Positions 26,853-38,587 are shown, numbered from the stretch's first letter. The stretch is 64,000 nucleotides of DNA from Rhodanobacteraceae bacterium (GCA_009996615.1 JAACZU010000003.1:1-64000), one strand, 5' to 3'. Notes: generated from the letters alone by a model not told the origin. Program-made: numbers and translations.

Positions 26853-28170
26853 CAGCCTGTTGATTTTCGTCTCGGCGTGATCGATTTCAGTCGTCGACGC
26901 AGCGGTTTCCACCGTTTTCGATGGCTCCCTGAGCCTTGAGTGCGGTGTCACCGCGCGATTGGGCGCCTTCAAGGCGCAACTTGCCCGTCAGGGCCGTCAC
27001 GCGACGGCTCCGGCGGCCAGCAGCTTCGGCAGGCGCACGAGGTTGCTCGCCGCCATCGCGAACTGGAACAGCGCCTCGACGCGTGCCAGCCCACGCTGCT
27101 TGACCTGACGCATGCCGGCCATCGCCTTGATCCAGCCGAAATGGGTTTCGATCCAGGCCCGCGTCTTCAGGCTCAGCGCGTAACCGACGTGCCGCGTCGT
27201 GCGACCGTCGATCGCGCTGCGCCGGCCGCTGGTGTTCTGCGCCACGTGTGGCGTGACTCCGGCCTCGCGACAGGCCGCGACGAAGTCCGCTGTGTCATAG
27301 GCCTTGTCCGCGGCCAGCGTCCGTCGTCGTCGACCTTCCAGCTGCTTCAGCAGCTTCAGCGCCGATTCGCGCTCGCCATGGCCGGTGGCCCGGCTCACGC
27401 AGGCACCGCGCACCAGGCCGCTGCGGTGCTCCATCAGCACGTGGCCCTGGTAGCTCAGCTGCGCACCGGTATTGCCCTTGCGGAACAGCCGTGCGTCCGG
27501 ATCCGTGGTCGAGGCGTGGGTGTCGTTCTTCCGCTTCTGCCCCTTGAAATCGGGCGCCGCATTGCGGGGTCCACCGCCGCCATCGGGGGGACCGTCCTTC
27601 GGCCGGAAGCTCTTCTGCGAGGCCCACGCCTGCAGCAGCGTGCCGTCGACCGAGAAGTGCTCGTCCGACATCAGTCCACGCTGCGTGGCGAGCCGAACGA
27701 TCTCCTGCAGGAACTCCGCCGCGACCGACGCGTCGTTGAGCCGGTCGCGGTTCTTCGAGAACACCGAGTGGTCCCACACCGCCTCGTCCAGAGCGATGCC
27801 GACGAACCAGCGGAACAGCAGGTTGTAACGCAGCTGCTCCATCAGCATCCGCTCGCTGCGCAGCGAGTAGAACAGCTGCAGCAGCTGCGCCCGAAGCAAC
27901 TTCTCCGGGGCGATCGAGTGGCGGCCGGTATCGGCATACAGCGCCGAGAACAGCCCACTCATCCGGCGCAGCACCTGATCGGTCAGGGCCCGGATCGCCC
28001 GCAATGGGTGACCGTCAGGCACGAAGTCGTCCAGCTTCGCTGTCGTGAACAGCGCCTCCTGAGTGATGTCCGCTCCGCGCATGCGCCACCGTTTGCGATC
28101 AGCCCAGATCCGGTATCGCAATCTGCACGCCGGAAAGCAAGCGCTGGCGGGGGTGAAAATCAACAGGCTG
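26853..28170. mobile_element. IS5/IS1182-type insertion sequence, complete, 1318 bp
   Basis: Perfect 16-bp terminal inverted repeats, CAGCCTGTTGATTTTC at 26853-26868 and its complement at 28155-28170, bound the element. CTAG at both 26849-26852 and 28171-28174 is the apparent 4-bp target duplication. One intact transposase gene occupies most of the element. Flanks are the left (AAAAGCATCGCGC) and right (CGGCGCTCCCAC) halves of a REP palindrome, so the IS landed inside a REP. Confidence 0.92.
26997..28082 (-). CDS. IS5/IS1182-family DDE transposase
   Basis: A 361-residue transposase. The N-terminal DUF772-like domain starts MRGADITQEALF and contains HPLRAIRALTD. The catalytic DDE triad is apparent: Asp146 in FSVDGTLLQAW, Asp259 in LAADKAYDTADF and Glu312 in WIETHFGWIKAM. 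The reading frame is uninterrupted, and both IS ends are intact, so the element may be active. The ATG at 28082 is chosen by family-like N-terminus; the frame is open further upstream to near the IS end and beyond. Confidence 0.93.
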   Translation of the reverse strand: MRGADITQEALFTTAKLDDFVPDGHPLRAIRALTDQVLRRMSGLFSALYADTGRHSIAPEKLLRAQLLQLFYSLRSERMLMEQLRYNLLFRWFVGIALDEAVWDHSVFSKNRDRLNDASVAAEFLQEIVRLATQRGLMSDEHFSVDGTLLQAWASQKSFRPKDGPPDGGGGPRNAAPDFKGQKRKNDTHASTTDPDARLFRKGNTGAQLSYQGHVLMEHRSGLVRGACVSRATGHGERESALKLLKQLEGRRRRTLAADKAYDTADFVAACREAGVTPHVAQNTSGRRSAIDGRTTRHVGYALSLKTRAWIETHFGWIKAMAGMRQVKQRGLARVEALFQFAMAASNLVRLPKLLAAGAVA

Positions 28171-28266
28171 CTAGCGGCGCTCCCACGAGGGCGATGCGAA
28201 TGCGCCGTGGCGATCCGCGGAACTGATACAATACCATCATGCCACACCATCACATTGGAGGCACTC

Positions 28267-28557
28267 ATGGGCACCATGTCGCATCGATCCACCTACGCAC
28301 TGGACATGGAGACATCGCAGACGATCAAGCGCCTCGCGCGCGAATGGCAGGTATCGCAAGCGGAGGTCATCCGCCGTTCGGTACGCCAGGCTGCGGCGCA
28401 ACCCAAGGCCGAAGAGCTGTCGCCAGCCGACGTGATCAACCGCTATCGCTCGCAGCCGTTGCCGAGAACCCGGGAAGAAACGCAGCGTCTTGTGCATGCG
28501 TTGCGTTCACAGCGCCATCAGGACGATGCCCACCGGGTTCCCGCGCCGCGATCATGA
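28267..28557 (+). CDS. Ribbon-helix-helix antitoxin of a VapBC-type pair
   Basis: A 96-residue protein with an N-terminal ribbon-helix-helix DNA-binding fold (STYALDMETSQTIKRLAREW, then QVSQAEVIRRSVRQA) and a charged C-terminal tail likely to wrap the toxin. GGAGG at 28257-28261 supports the ATG at 28267. A possible -10 TACAAT lies at 28227-28232. Its stop overlaps the toxin ATG (ATGA). It begins 93 bp after the insertion sequence. Confidence 0.8.
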   Translation: MGTMSHRSTYALDMETSQTIKRLAREWQVSQAEVIRRSVRQAAAQPKAEELSPADVINRYRSQPLPRTREETQRLVHALRSQRHQDDAHRVPAPRS

Positions 28558-28940
28558 TTCATTTCGATACCAACGCGCTGATCGCGCTGCCGCTCTGGGC
28601 ACGGTCAGGACATCCCGCGCTCACCCGCATCGTGGAGGGCGAGCCGTGCGCCGTATGCGCAGTCGTCTGGTATGAGTTTCTGGCCGGACCGGTCGAGGCG
28701 GAAGAGGTGCGCCTTGCGCACGCTTTTATCCGCGGGGCGGTGGTTCCCGTCGAAGCAGCCGACGCCCGGCTGGCCGCCATGCTGTTCAATGATGCAGGGC
28801 GCCGCCGCACGCTGAAAACGGACGCGCTGATTGCCGCCACCGCGATCCGCGCGGGCGCGGAGTTTTTCACCCTGAATGTGGCCGACTTCGAGCCGTTTGT
28901 GGATCACGGCCTGCACCTGGCCGAATCGGCGGGTATCTGA
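28554..28940 (+). CDS. VapC-type PIN-domain ribonuclease toxin
   Basis: A 128-residue PIN-domain protein. The acidic active-site residues are all present: Asp5 in MIHFDTNAL, Glu41 in WYEFLAGP, Asp90 in KTDALIAATAI and Asp111 in LNVADFEPF. VapC toxins cleave specific RNAs when released from their antitoxin. It overlaps the antitoxin gene by 4 bp, the usual arrangement for coupled toxin-antitoxin translation. RNA target unknown. Confidence 0.88.
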   Translation: MIHFDTNALIALPLWARSGHPALTRIVEGEPCAVCAVVWYEFLAGPVEAEEVRLAHAFIRGAVVPVEAADARLAAMLFNDAGRRRTLKTDALIAATAIRAGAEFFTLNVADFEPFVDHGLHLAESAGI

Positions 28941-29250
28941 GACGGCGAGCCTCTGGCGAGCAGGGGTTTCGCTGCTCAAGGCCAAGGACTTTGCGCGCGG
29001 CCACAGACCTTCCGTCGTCGAGTGCGGGCGGTGGGACTCGCTGCTGCTGCGGGCCCGCCCTGCATGCTGCCGCAGGCATTCAAGGATTCGTGCGTCGCGC
29101 TTCGCCTGAACCTCTTCCCAACCCCTCCCCCGGAGGGAAAGGGGCATAAGCCTGCATGCGTCAGTGGCGGGAACGTGGCGGCTGTCATGTTCACCACGTT
29201 GAATTTGCGTTACATTCATTCGGCACTTCAGGGGCTTGCACGCAAATTCC
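28941..29250. other. Region between VapC and pilB
   Basis: This 310-bp stretch has no gene. It contains a segment (about 29020-29068, GGTGGGACTCGC...CGGGCCCGCCCTGC) similar to the palindromic element at 33473-33596, and CCCTCCCCCGGAGGGAAAGG at about 29124-29145. The last 70 bp are AT-richer and should hold the pilB promoter, but no confident box was found. Confidence 0.45.
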
Positions 29251-30978
29251 ATGGCGACGCAGATCAATACGCCACCACTGGCGGGCTTGTCCGGCATCGC
29301 GCGCCGGCTGGTGCAGGACGGCACGCTGGCCGAGCACGACGCGCGCAAGGCGGTCGAGGAGGCCGCGCGGGCGAAGATTCCGATCGGCGCATGGCTGATC
29401 GAGAACAGCCTGGCCTCGGGCGCCAAGGTGGCGCTGGCGGCCTCGGCCGAGTTCGGCATGCCGCTGCTGGACGTGGAGGCACTGGACTTCTCGCAGCTGC
29501 CGATGGGCCTCGTGCGCGAGGACCTGGTCACCAAGCACAAGGCGCTGCCGCTGTTCAAGCGTGGCAACCGGCTGTTCGTCGGCATCGCCGATCCGACCAA
29601 TCTGCGCGCGCTGGACGAGATCAAGTTCCAGTCCAACCACCTGATCGAGCCGATCCTGGTGGAGGAAGGCCAGCTCGTTCGTGCGATCGAGCAGGCACAG
29701 TCGGCGAACAGCCAGGTCATCACCGGACTGGATGACACGGAAGGACTGGACAACCTCGACCTCGGCGCGGCCGACGACGAGGCCGAGTCCAGCGGCGTCG
29801 ATGCTACCGGAGGCGAGGATGCGCCGGTCGTCAAGTTCGTCAACAAGGTGCTGGTGGACGCGATCAAGCGCGGCGCCTCGGACATCCATTTCGAGCCGTA
29901 CGAGAAGAACTACCGCGTGCGCTATCGCATGGACGGCATGTTGCGCGCGGTCGCCTCGCCACCGGCGCAGCTCAGCCCGCGCATCGCCTCGCGCCTGAAG
30001 GTGATGAGCGGACTGGACATCGCCGAGAAGCGCGTGCCGCAGGACGGTCGCATCAAGCTGAACCTGTCCAAGACCAAGGCGATCGACTTCCGCGTCAGCA
30101 CCTGCCCGACCCTGTTCGGCGAGAAGATCGTGCTGCGTATCCTCGACGGCTCGGCCGCGAAGATGGGCATCGAGAAGCTCGGCTACGAGGACGACCAGAA
30201 GGCGCTGTTCCTCAGCGCGATCGAGAAGCCCTACGGCATGGTGCTGGTCACCGGCCCGACCGGCTCGGGCAAGACGGTGTCGCTGTACACCGCGCTGAAC
30301 ATCCTGAACACCGAGGGGCGCAACATCTCCACGGTGGAGGATCCGGTCGAAATCCGCCTGCCCGGCGTCAACCAGGTGCAGCAGAACGAGAAGCGCGGCA
30401 TGACCTTCGCCGCGGCGCTGCGCTCGTTCCTGCGCCAGGACCCGGACGTGATCATGGTCGGCGAGATCCGCGACCTGGAAACGGCCGAGATCGCGATCAA
30501 GGCCGCGCAGACCGGCCACATGGTGCTGTCGACGCTGCACACGAACGATGCCGCGCAGACGATCGCACGCCTGATGAACATGGGCATCGCGCCGTACAAC
30601 ATCACCTCGTCGGTGACCCTGATCATCGCGCAGCGCCTGGCGCGGCGCCTGCACGACTGCAAGAAGCCGCTGCAGTTGCCGCCGGCTGCGCTGCTGGCGG
30701 AAGGCTTCACGCAGGCGGACATCGACGCCGGCCTGCAGATCTACGACGCAGGCGGCTGCTCGGGCTGCAACGAAGGCTACAAGGGCCGCACCGGCATCTA
30801 TCAGGTGATGCCGATGACCGAGGAGATCCAGAAGATCATCCTGGCCGGCGGCAACGCACTGCAGATCGGCGCCGAGGCGCGCCGCATCGGCATCCGCGAC
30901 CTGCGCCAGTCGGCCTTGCTGAAGGTCAAGCAGGGCATCGTGAGCCTCGCCGAAATCAACCGCGTCACCAAGGACTAA
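29251..30978 (+). CDS. pilB: Type IV pilus assembly ATPase PilB
   Basis: A 575-residue secretion ATPase that powers pilus extension. The N-terminal MshEN/GSPII_E domain covers ~1-160. The ATPase core has Walker A GPTGSGKT at 335-342, an Asp box with EDPVEIRLPGVNQVQ, Walker B-type EIRDLETAEIAIKAAQTGH and His box LSTLHTNDAAQ. A zinc-binding cysteine cluster is present (LHDCKKP, GGCSGCNEGYKG). ATG at 29251 is used; a TTG 15 bp upstream is unlikely. It is followed 3 bp later by pilC. Confidence 0.97.
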   Translation: MATQINTPPLAGLSGIARRLVQDGTLAEHDARKAVEEAARAKIPIGAWLIENSLASGAKVALAASAEFGMPLLDVEALDFSQLPMGLVREDLVTKHKALPLFKRGNRLFVGIADPTNLRALDEIKFQSNHLIEPILVEEGQLVRAIEQAQSANSQVITGLDDTEGLDNLDLGAADDEAESSGVDATGGEDAPVVKFVNKVLVDAIKRGASDIHFEPYEKNYRVRYRMDGMLRAVASPPAQLSPRIASRLKVMSGLDIAEKRVPQDGRIKLNLSKTKAIDFRVSTCPTLFGEKIVLRILDGSAAKMGIEKLGYEDDQKALFLSAIEKPYGMVLVTGPTGSGKTVSLYTALNILNTEGRNISTVEDPVEIRLPGVNQVQQNEKRGMTFAAALRSFLRQDPDVIMVGEIRDLETAEIAIKAAQTGHMVLSTLHTNDAAQTIARLMNMGIAPYNITSSVTLIIAQRLARRLHDCKKPLQLPPAALLAEGFTQADIDAGLQIYDAGGCSGCNEGYKGRTGIYQVMPMTEEIQKIILAGGNALQIGAEARRIGIRDLRQSALLKVKQGIVSLAEINRVTKD

Positions 30979-30981
30979 GCC

Positions 30982-32253
30982 ATGGCCACCGCAACCGCCG
31001 CCAAGGCGCAACGTACACAGATCGGCCAGGACCGCGCCAAGGTCGGCGACTTGCAGGTCTTCACCTGGACCGGCATCGACAAGCGCGGCGTCAAGATCAC
31101 CGGCGAGCACATCAGCAAGAGCGCCAGCCTGGTCAAGGCCGACCTGCGCAAGCAGGGCATCAATCCGCAGGTGGTCAAGCCCAAGCCCAAGCCACTGTTC
31201 GGCCAGGCCGGCAAGGCCATCACCGGGCGCGACATCGCCGTGTTCAGCCGCCAGCTCGCCACGATGATGGCGGCCGGCGTGCCGATGGTGCAGGGCTTCG
31301 AGATCGTCGCCGGCGGCCAGGCCAACCCGCGCATGAAGGACATGCTGACGGCGATCAAGACCGACATCGAAGGCGGCGCGGCGCTGAACGAGGCGCTGGG
31401 CAAGTACCCGGTGCAGTTCGACGAGCTGTACGTGAACCTGGTCAAGGCCGGCGAATCGGCCGGCGTGCTCGACACCGTGCTCGACACGATCGCGACCTAC
31501 AAGGAAAACATCGAGAACATCAAGGGCAAGATCAAGAAGGCGATGTTCTATCCGGCCGCGGTGCTCGCGGTCGCCTTCCTCGTCTCGGCGATCCTGCTGA
31601 TCTTCGTGATCCCGCAGTTCGAGAACGTGTTCAAGAACTTCGGCGCCGACCTGCCGGCGTTCACGCAGATGCTGGTCAACCTGTCGCGCTTCATGGTGTC
31701 GTACTGGTGGGCCGTGTTCGGCATCCTCATCGGCGGCATTGCCGGCATAGTGATGCTTTACCAGCGCTCGGAGAAATTTGCGCGCTTGGTCGGTCGTATG
31801 CTGCTGAAGATCCCGGTGATCGGCGAGATCCTGCGCCAATCGGCCATCGCGCGTTTCGCGCGCACGCTCGGCGTCACGTTCAAGGCCGGCGTGCCGCTGG
31901 TCGAGGCGCTCGACTCGGTCGCCAATGCGACGGGCAGCGTGGTCTACAACGAGGCGGTCAAGCGCATCCGCGAGGACGTCGCGGTCGGCCACCAGCTTCA
32001 ACTGGCGATGCGGCAGACCAATCTGTTCCCGAACATGGTCACGCAGATGGTGGCGATCGGCGAGGAGGCCGGCGCGCTCGACGCGATGCTGTTCAAGATC
32101 GCCGAATTCTTCGAGACCGAAGTGAACAACGCGGTCGACGCACTGTCGAGCCTGCTGGAGCCGATGATCATGGTCATCATCGGCGGCGTCGTCGGCAGCA
32201 TGGTCGTCGGCATGTACCTGCCGATCTTCAAGCTCGGCTCGGTGGTCGGCTGA
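30982..32253 (+). CDS. pilC: Type IV pilus inner-membrane platform protein PilC
   Basis: A 423-residue polytopic protein with two T2SSF domains (about residues 85-205 and 285-405) and three membrane helices. The first domain has FSRQLATMMAAGVPMVQGFEI, the second has FARTLGVTFKAGVPLVEALDSVA, and it ends MVVGMYLPIFKLGSVVG, all typical of PilC/GspF. It couples PilB to pilus assembly. It follows pilB by 3 bp. Confidence 0.97.
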   Translation: MATATAAKAQRTQIGQDRAKVGDLQVFTWTGIDKRGVKITGEHISKSASLVKADLRKQGINPQVVKPKPKPLFGQAGKAITGRDIAVFSRQLATMMAAGVPMVQGFEIVAGGQANPRMKDMLTAIKTDIEGGAALNEALGKYPVQFDELYVNLVKAGESAGVLDTVLDTIATYKENIENIKGKIKKAMFYPAAVLAVAFLVSAILLIFVIPQFENVFKNFGADLPAFTQMLVNLSRFMVSYWWAVFGILIGGIAGIVMLYQRSEKFARLVGRMLLKIPVIGEILRQSAIARFARTLGVTFKAGVPLVEALDSVANATGSVVYNEAVKRIREDVAVGHQLQLAMRQTNLFPNMVTQMVAIGEEAGALDAMLFKIAEFFETEVNNAVDALSSLLEPMIMVIIGGVVGSMVVGMYLPIFKLGSVVG

Positions 32254-32264
32254 TCGAGTAGCTC

Positions 32265-32438
32265 CTGTGGGAGCGGCGGAGGCCGCGATGCTTTGGCCTG
32301 GATGAAACCAAGGGCATCGCGCCTGCCGGTGCTCCCACAGAACAGCGCGATGGTTTCCTCTTGTGTGGGAGCGGCAGAAGCCGCGACGCTTTGGCCTGGA
32401 TGAAACCAGGAGCATCGCGCCTGCCGGCGCTCCCACAG
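32265..32438. repeat. Two REP-family palindromes between pilC and pilD
   Basis: Two ~76-bp units (32265-32341 and 32362-32438) each run from TGTGGGAGCGGC to GC(T)CCCACAG around the shared middle GCTTTGGCCTGGATGAAACCA. The outer arms match the RAYT-flanking repeats; the middle differs. They lie inside an operon, so RNA hairpins could affect pilD levels. Confidence 0.9.
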
Positions 32439-32470
32439 AAGCTCGCTCCCGCCCATCCAACTGACCCGCG

Positions 32471-33346
32471 ATGACCGAACTCGACTGGCTGCACGCGCCC
32501 GCCGCGCTGATTCCGCTGACTGCCCTGCTCGGCCTGCTGGTCGGCAGCTTCCTCAACGTGGTGATCCTGCGCCTGCCGCGGCGGCTGGAGCACGAGTGGC
32601 GCAGCCAGGCGCACGAGATGCTGGACGTGCCGCGCGCCGGCGACGCAGGCGAGGCGCCGCCGGACCTCGTGTTCACCGGCTCGCACTGCCCGCACTGCAG
32701 GCACAAGCTGTCGCCGCTGGACAACATCCCGCTGCTGAGCTGGCTCGCGCTGCGCGGGCGCTGCCGCTATTGCAAGGCGCCGATCTCGTGGCAGTACCCG
32801 TTGGTCGAGCTGCTGAGCGCGCTGGCATCGGCGGCGATCGCATGGAAGTTCGGCTTCGGCTGGCCGCTCGCGGCCGGGCTGGTGTTCACCTGGATGCTGA
32901 TCGCGGCATCGGGCATCGACGCACGCACGCAACTGCTGCCCGACCAGCTCACGCTTCCGCTGTTGTGGCTGGGCCTGCTGATCGCGCTGGTGCCGCTGTT
33001 CGTGACGCCGGAAGCGGCCATCGTCGGCGCGGCGATCGGCTACTTGAGCCTGTGGTCGGTGTTCTGGCTGTTCAAGCTGACGACCGGCAAGGAAGGCATG
33101 GGCTACGGCGATTTCAAGCTGCTCGGCGCGCTCGGCGCGTGGATGGGCGCGACCGCGCTGCTGCCGATCATCCTGCTGTCGTCGCTGATCGGCGCGATCG
33201 TCGGCGGCACGGTGCTCGCCCTGCGCGGCCAGGACCGCAGCACGCCGATCCCGTTCGGCCCGTTCATCGCCGCCGCCGGCTGGGCGTGGTTCGTGTTCGG
33301 CGACCGGCTGGGCGGGTTCTACGCGCGGTTGTTCGGGCTGGGGTGA
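32471..33346 (+). CDS. pilD: Prepilin peptidase / N-methyltransferase PilD
   Basis: A 291-residue polytopic bifunctional enzyme that cleaves the prepilin leader after Gly and methylates the new N-terminus. The N-terminal zinc-type cysteines are present (CPHC and CRYC pairs at about 76-101). The catalytic aspartates are in SGIDARTQLLPDQ and GMGYGDFKLLGALG. About seven to eight membrane spans. It processes PilA in this window and probably type II secretion pseudopilins elsewhere. Confidence 0.97.
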   Translation: MTELDWLHAPAALIPLTALLGLLVGSFLNVVILRLPRRLEHEWRSQAHEMLDVPRAGDAGEAPPDLVFTGSHCPHCRHKLSPLDNIPLLSWLALRGRCRYCKAPISWQYPLVELLSALASAAIAWKFGFGWPLAAGLVFTWMLIAASGIDARTQLLPDQLTLPLLWLGLLIALVPLFVTPEAAIVGAAIGYLSLWSVFWLFKLTTGKEGMGYGDFKLLGALGAWMGATALLPIILLSSLIGAIVGGTVLALRGQDRSTPIPFGPFIAAAGWAWFVFGDRLGGFYARLFGLG

Positions 33347-33726
33347 GCGTGTGGCGCACGGCCGCATGCGCGACGCGTTTCAGCCCTCCCCTTCAAGGGG
33401 AGGGTTGGGTGGGGATCGTGTTGCTCCTGTCGTGCGGCTTCGTCGCGGCTGACCGGCGGCATCGCCAGCAATGCAGGGTGGGCCGCAGCCGCGCAGCGGC
33501 GAGTCCCATCGCCCGTGGAGCGGTGCGCATGGTGGGACTCGCCGTGTCGCGCCACGCTCGATCCGATCGCGTTGCGCGGCTGCGGCCCACCCTACGAAGT
33601 TGTGCCGATCTGGCCGGCACGCACGTCGTCGTCGACCTGCCGTGGCCCACATCGGACGCCACACGAGCGGGCGCACCCGCAGGGTGGGCCGCAGCCGGGC
33701 CGCGTGCCGCAATCTACAATGCGCGG
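33347..33726. repeat. Repeat-filled gap between pilD and coaE
   Basis: The 380-bp gap holds a CCCTCCCCTTCAAGGGGAGGG palindrome (33385-33405, with TTGGGTGGGGAT after it) like that at 26651. A nested inverted repeat spans 33473-33596: outer arms GGGTGGGCCGCAGCCGCGC / GCGCGGCTGCGGCCCACCC and inner arms GGCGAGTCCCA / TGGGACTCGCC. A third outer arm copy is at 33682-33702. No gene is seen. Confidence 0.75.
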
Positions 33727-34344
33727 ATGGATAGCCCTCCCCTCACGATCGCGCTGACCGGCGGCATCGCCAGCGGCAAGTCCGCCGTGGCGGAACGTTT
33801 CGCGGTGCTCGGCGCCGAGGTGATCGATGCCGATGTCGTCGCACGCGAGCTTGTCGCGCCAGGCATGCCGGCGCTGACGGAGATCGTCGCGGCGTTCGGG
33901 CCGGGCGTGCTCGATGCGCACGGCGCGCTCGACCGGCGTGCGATGCGCGAACACGTGTTCGGCGACGAGGCGGCGCGGCGGCGGCTGGAGGCGATCCTGC
34001 ACCCGCGCGTGCGCGCGGCGTTGCGCGAGCGAGCGGCGGCGAGCCGGGCGCCGTACGTGCTGCTGGTCATTCCGCTGCTGGTGGAAAGCGGCCATTACGA
34101 CTGGGTCGACCGCGTGCTGGTGGTCGACGCCGCGCGCGAGGTGCAGCGCGCGCGCCTGCTCGCCCGCGACGGCGTCTCGCCGGAGCTGGCCGAGGCGATG
34201 CTCGATGCGCAGGCCTCGCGCGCGCAGCGCCTGGCCTTGGCGGACGACGTGATCGTCAACGACGGCCACCTCGATGCGCTGGACGCGCAGGTCGACGCGC
34301 TGCATCGGCGTTATCTGGAGCTGGCGCGCGCACGCACCGCGTAG
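33727..34344 (+). CDS. coaE: Dephospho-CoA kinase
   Basis: A 205-residue P-loop kinase that completes coenzyme A synthesis by phosphorylating dephospho-CoA at the ribose 3' position. Walker A is ALTGGIASGKSAVAERF (about residues 8-24); IDADVVARELVAPG binds the substrate, and LLVIPLLVESGHYDWVDRVLVVD is the conserved lid-side segment. Location after pilD is the standard pilBCD-coaE order in gammaproteobacteria. Confidence 0.96.
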   Translation: MDSPPLTIALTGGIASGKSAVAERFAVLGAEVIDADVVARELVAPGMPALTEIVAAFGPGVLDAHGALDRRAMREHVFGDEAARRRLEAILHPRVRAALRERAAASRAPYVLLVIPLLVESGHYDWVDRVLVVDAAREVQRARLLARDGVSPELAEAMLDAQASRAQRLALADDVIVNDGHLDALDAQVDALHRRYLELARARTA

Positions 34345-34365
34345 CGCCAAGGGTGTTTCGCCTTC

Positions 34366-34488
34366 AACCCCTCTCCCCTCGCGGGAGAGGGGTTGGGGAG
34401 AGGGGGCAGCGAAGGCAGTACGCCCCACGCGCGTCGCGCTGCGCGCGACAACCCCTCTCCCCCGGCCCCTCTCCCGCAAGGGGAGAGG
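34366..34488. repeat. Two CCCCTCTCCC hairpins between coaE and the Nudix gene
   Basis: ACCCCTCTCCC-ctcgc-GGGAGAGGGGT (34367-34393) and CCCCTCTCCC-gcaa-GGGGAGAGGGG (34464-34488) form strong stems in the gap between these convergent genes. They have no T-tract but could still stop transcription. The same type of hairpin occurs between ftsA and ftsZ. Confidence 0.7.
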
Positions 34489-34499
34489 GGCGAAACCGC

Positions 34500-35468
34500 T
34501 CAGCGCCAGAAGCCGCGGATTGCGGCGACGCCCTGGGCGCCGGCCATCTGCGCGGCTTCGACATCGTCGCCGTCGAGGCCGCCGAGGGCGTAGACCGGCA
34601 GGGCGGCGGCGGCGACGAGTTCGGCGAATCGCTCGAGGCCGAGCGGAGTCGAATGCGGGTGGTCCGGCGTCTCGTAGACCGGCGACAGCGTGGCGAAGTC
34701 GGCGCCGATGCGTTCGGCATGCGCGAGTTCGGCGGCGTCGTGGCAGGACACGCCGACCCAGTACCCGGGCGGCAGCGGCCGCCGGTCGAGCGCGGCGGCG
34801 ATGCGCGCGGGCAGGTGCACGCCGTCGAGGCCGAGGATCGTGGCGAGCTTCCAGTCATCGTTGAGCAGCACCTGCGCGCCGTAGCCGTGGCACAGGTTGC
34901 GCACGCGCCGGCCGATGCCGGCGATGCGCTCGCTCGGCCATTGCGGCAGGCGCAGCTGGATCAGGCGCACGCCGTTGCGACAGGCGCGCTCGATGCCGCG
35001 CATCAGCGCGTCGTCCTCGCCGGGCGGCAGCGCGGGCGTGATCAGGTAGCGCGACGGCAGGCGCAGCGCGGCGACGATGGGACGGTCGGCCGCCGGCATC
35101 TGCACGTCGGCGAGTTCATCGGGCGCGACCCAGGCCAGGCGTTGGCCCTCGTGCGGATGCAGCGTGCCGGACCAGGTGGAGACGGCCCAGGCGTCGAGCA
35201 GGATGTGCTTGTCCGGGTAGCGGTGCGGCACCGCGATCAGCGGGCGCGCCGATTCGACGACGATGCCGATCTCCTCGCGCAGTTCGCGCGCGAGCGCATC
35301 GACCGGCAGCTCGTCGCGCTCGCACTTGCCGCCCGGGAATTCCCACATCCCGGCCAGGTGCTTGCCGGGCGGACGCTGCGCCAGCAGCACGCGCCCCTGC
35401 GCGTCGCGCAGCACGCCGGCGACGACGTGGAGGGGAGCGGTGGCGGGGTCCGGCGGGAGCGGGCTCAT
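34500..35468 (-). CDS. Nudix (MutT) hydrolase fused to a thiamine phosphate synthase-like domain
   Basis: A 322-residue fusion. Residues 1-~135 are a MutT-type Nudix domain with an intact box, GGKCERDELPVDALARELREEIGI (split: GGKCERDELPVD and REEIG). Residues ~150-322 are a ThiE/TenI-like barrel (LIQLRLPQW, VHLPARIAAA, GVSCHDAAELAHAERIGADFATLSPV, YALGGLDGDDV). MutT domains clear 8-oxo-dGTP; the second domain's role in this well-known fusion is unclear. In gammaproteobacteria this gene is commonly next to secA, as here. Confidence 0.9.
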   Translation of the reverse strand: MSPLPPDPATAPLHVVAGVLRDAQGRVLLAQRPPGKHLAGMWEFPGGKCERDELPVDALARELREEIGIVVESARPLIAVPHRYPDKHILLDAWAVSTWSGTLHPHEGQRLAWVAPDELADVQMPAADRPIVAALRLPSRYLITPALPPGEDDALMRGIERACRNGVRLIQLRLPQWPSERIAGIGRRVRNLCHGYGAQVLLNDDWKLATILGLDGVHLPARIAAALDRRPLPPGYWVGVSCHDAAELAHAERIGADFATLSPVYETPDHPHSTPLGLERFAELVAAAALPVYALGGLDGDDVEAAQMAGAQGVAAIRGFWR

Positions 35469-35574
35469 GACGCCGGATACACGTAGGCTGGGCGCGCTCC
35501 GCGCGACCGGCACGCTTGCAAAGCGCCGGCCGACCTGCGGCCGTCCAGCCTACGCGTTCTTGGGCGAGCGAGGC

Positions 35575-38325
<2,751 letters not shown>

Positions 38326-38587
38326 GGGTCGTCTTCGATTGGGAAACGGGGTGCCGCATCGGTGCGGCGGGCGCCGGTGCGCCGGGCAGAGCCGACCGGA
38401 CCGCCCATGATACGGCGGCGCCGGTACAATAAAAACCCAATTTGTGCTGGCCGGCGCGCGTTTCAAGGCGGCGCGGCGCCGCTCCCCGGGGCCGGACGTT
38501 CACGGTCGGGGCAGCGGAAGGCACGGCGCTTTTCGGATCAACAGCCAGGCATCGCGGCCGCCGCCGCCACGTCGGACAGGCGACGGC

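Noticed and set aside
29191-32727. 1178-codon minus-strand frame
   Set aside because: It is antisense to pilB and pilC, both certain genes.
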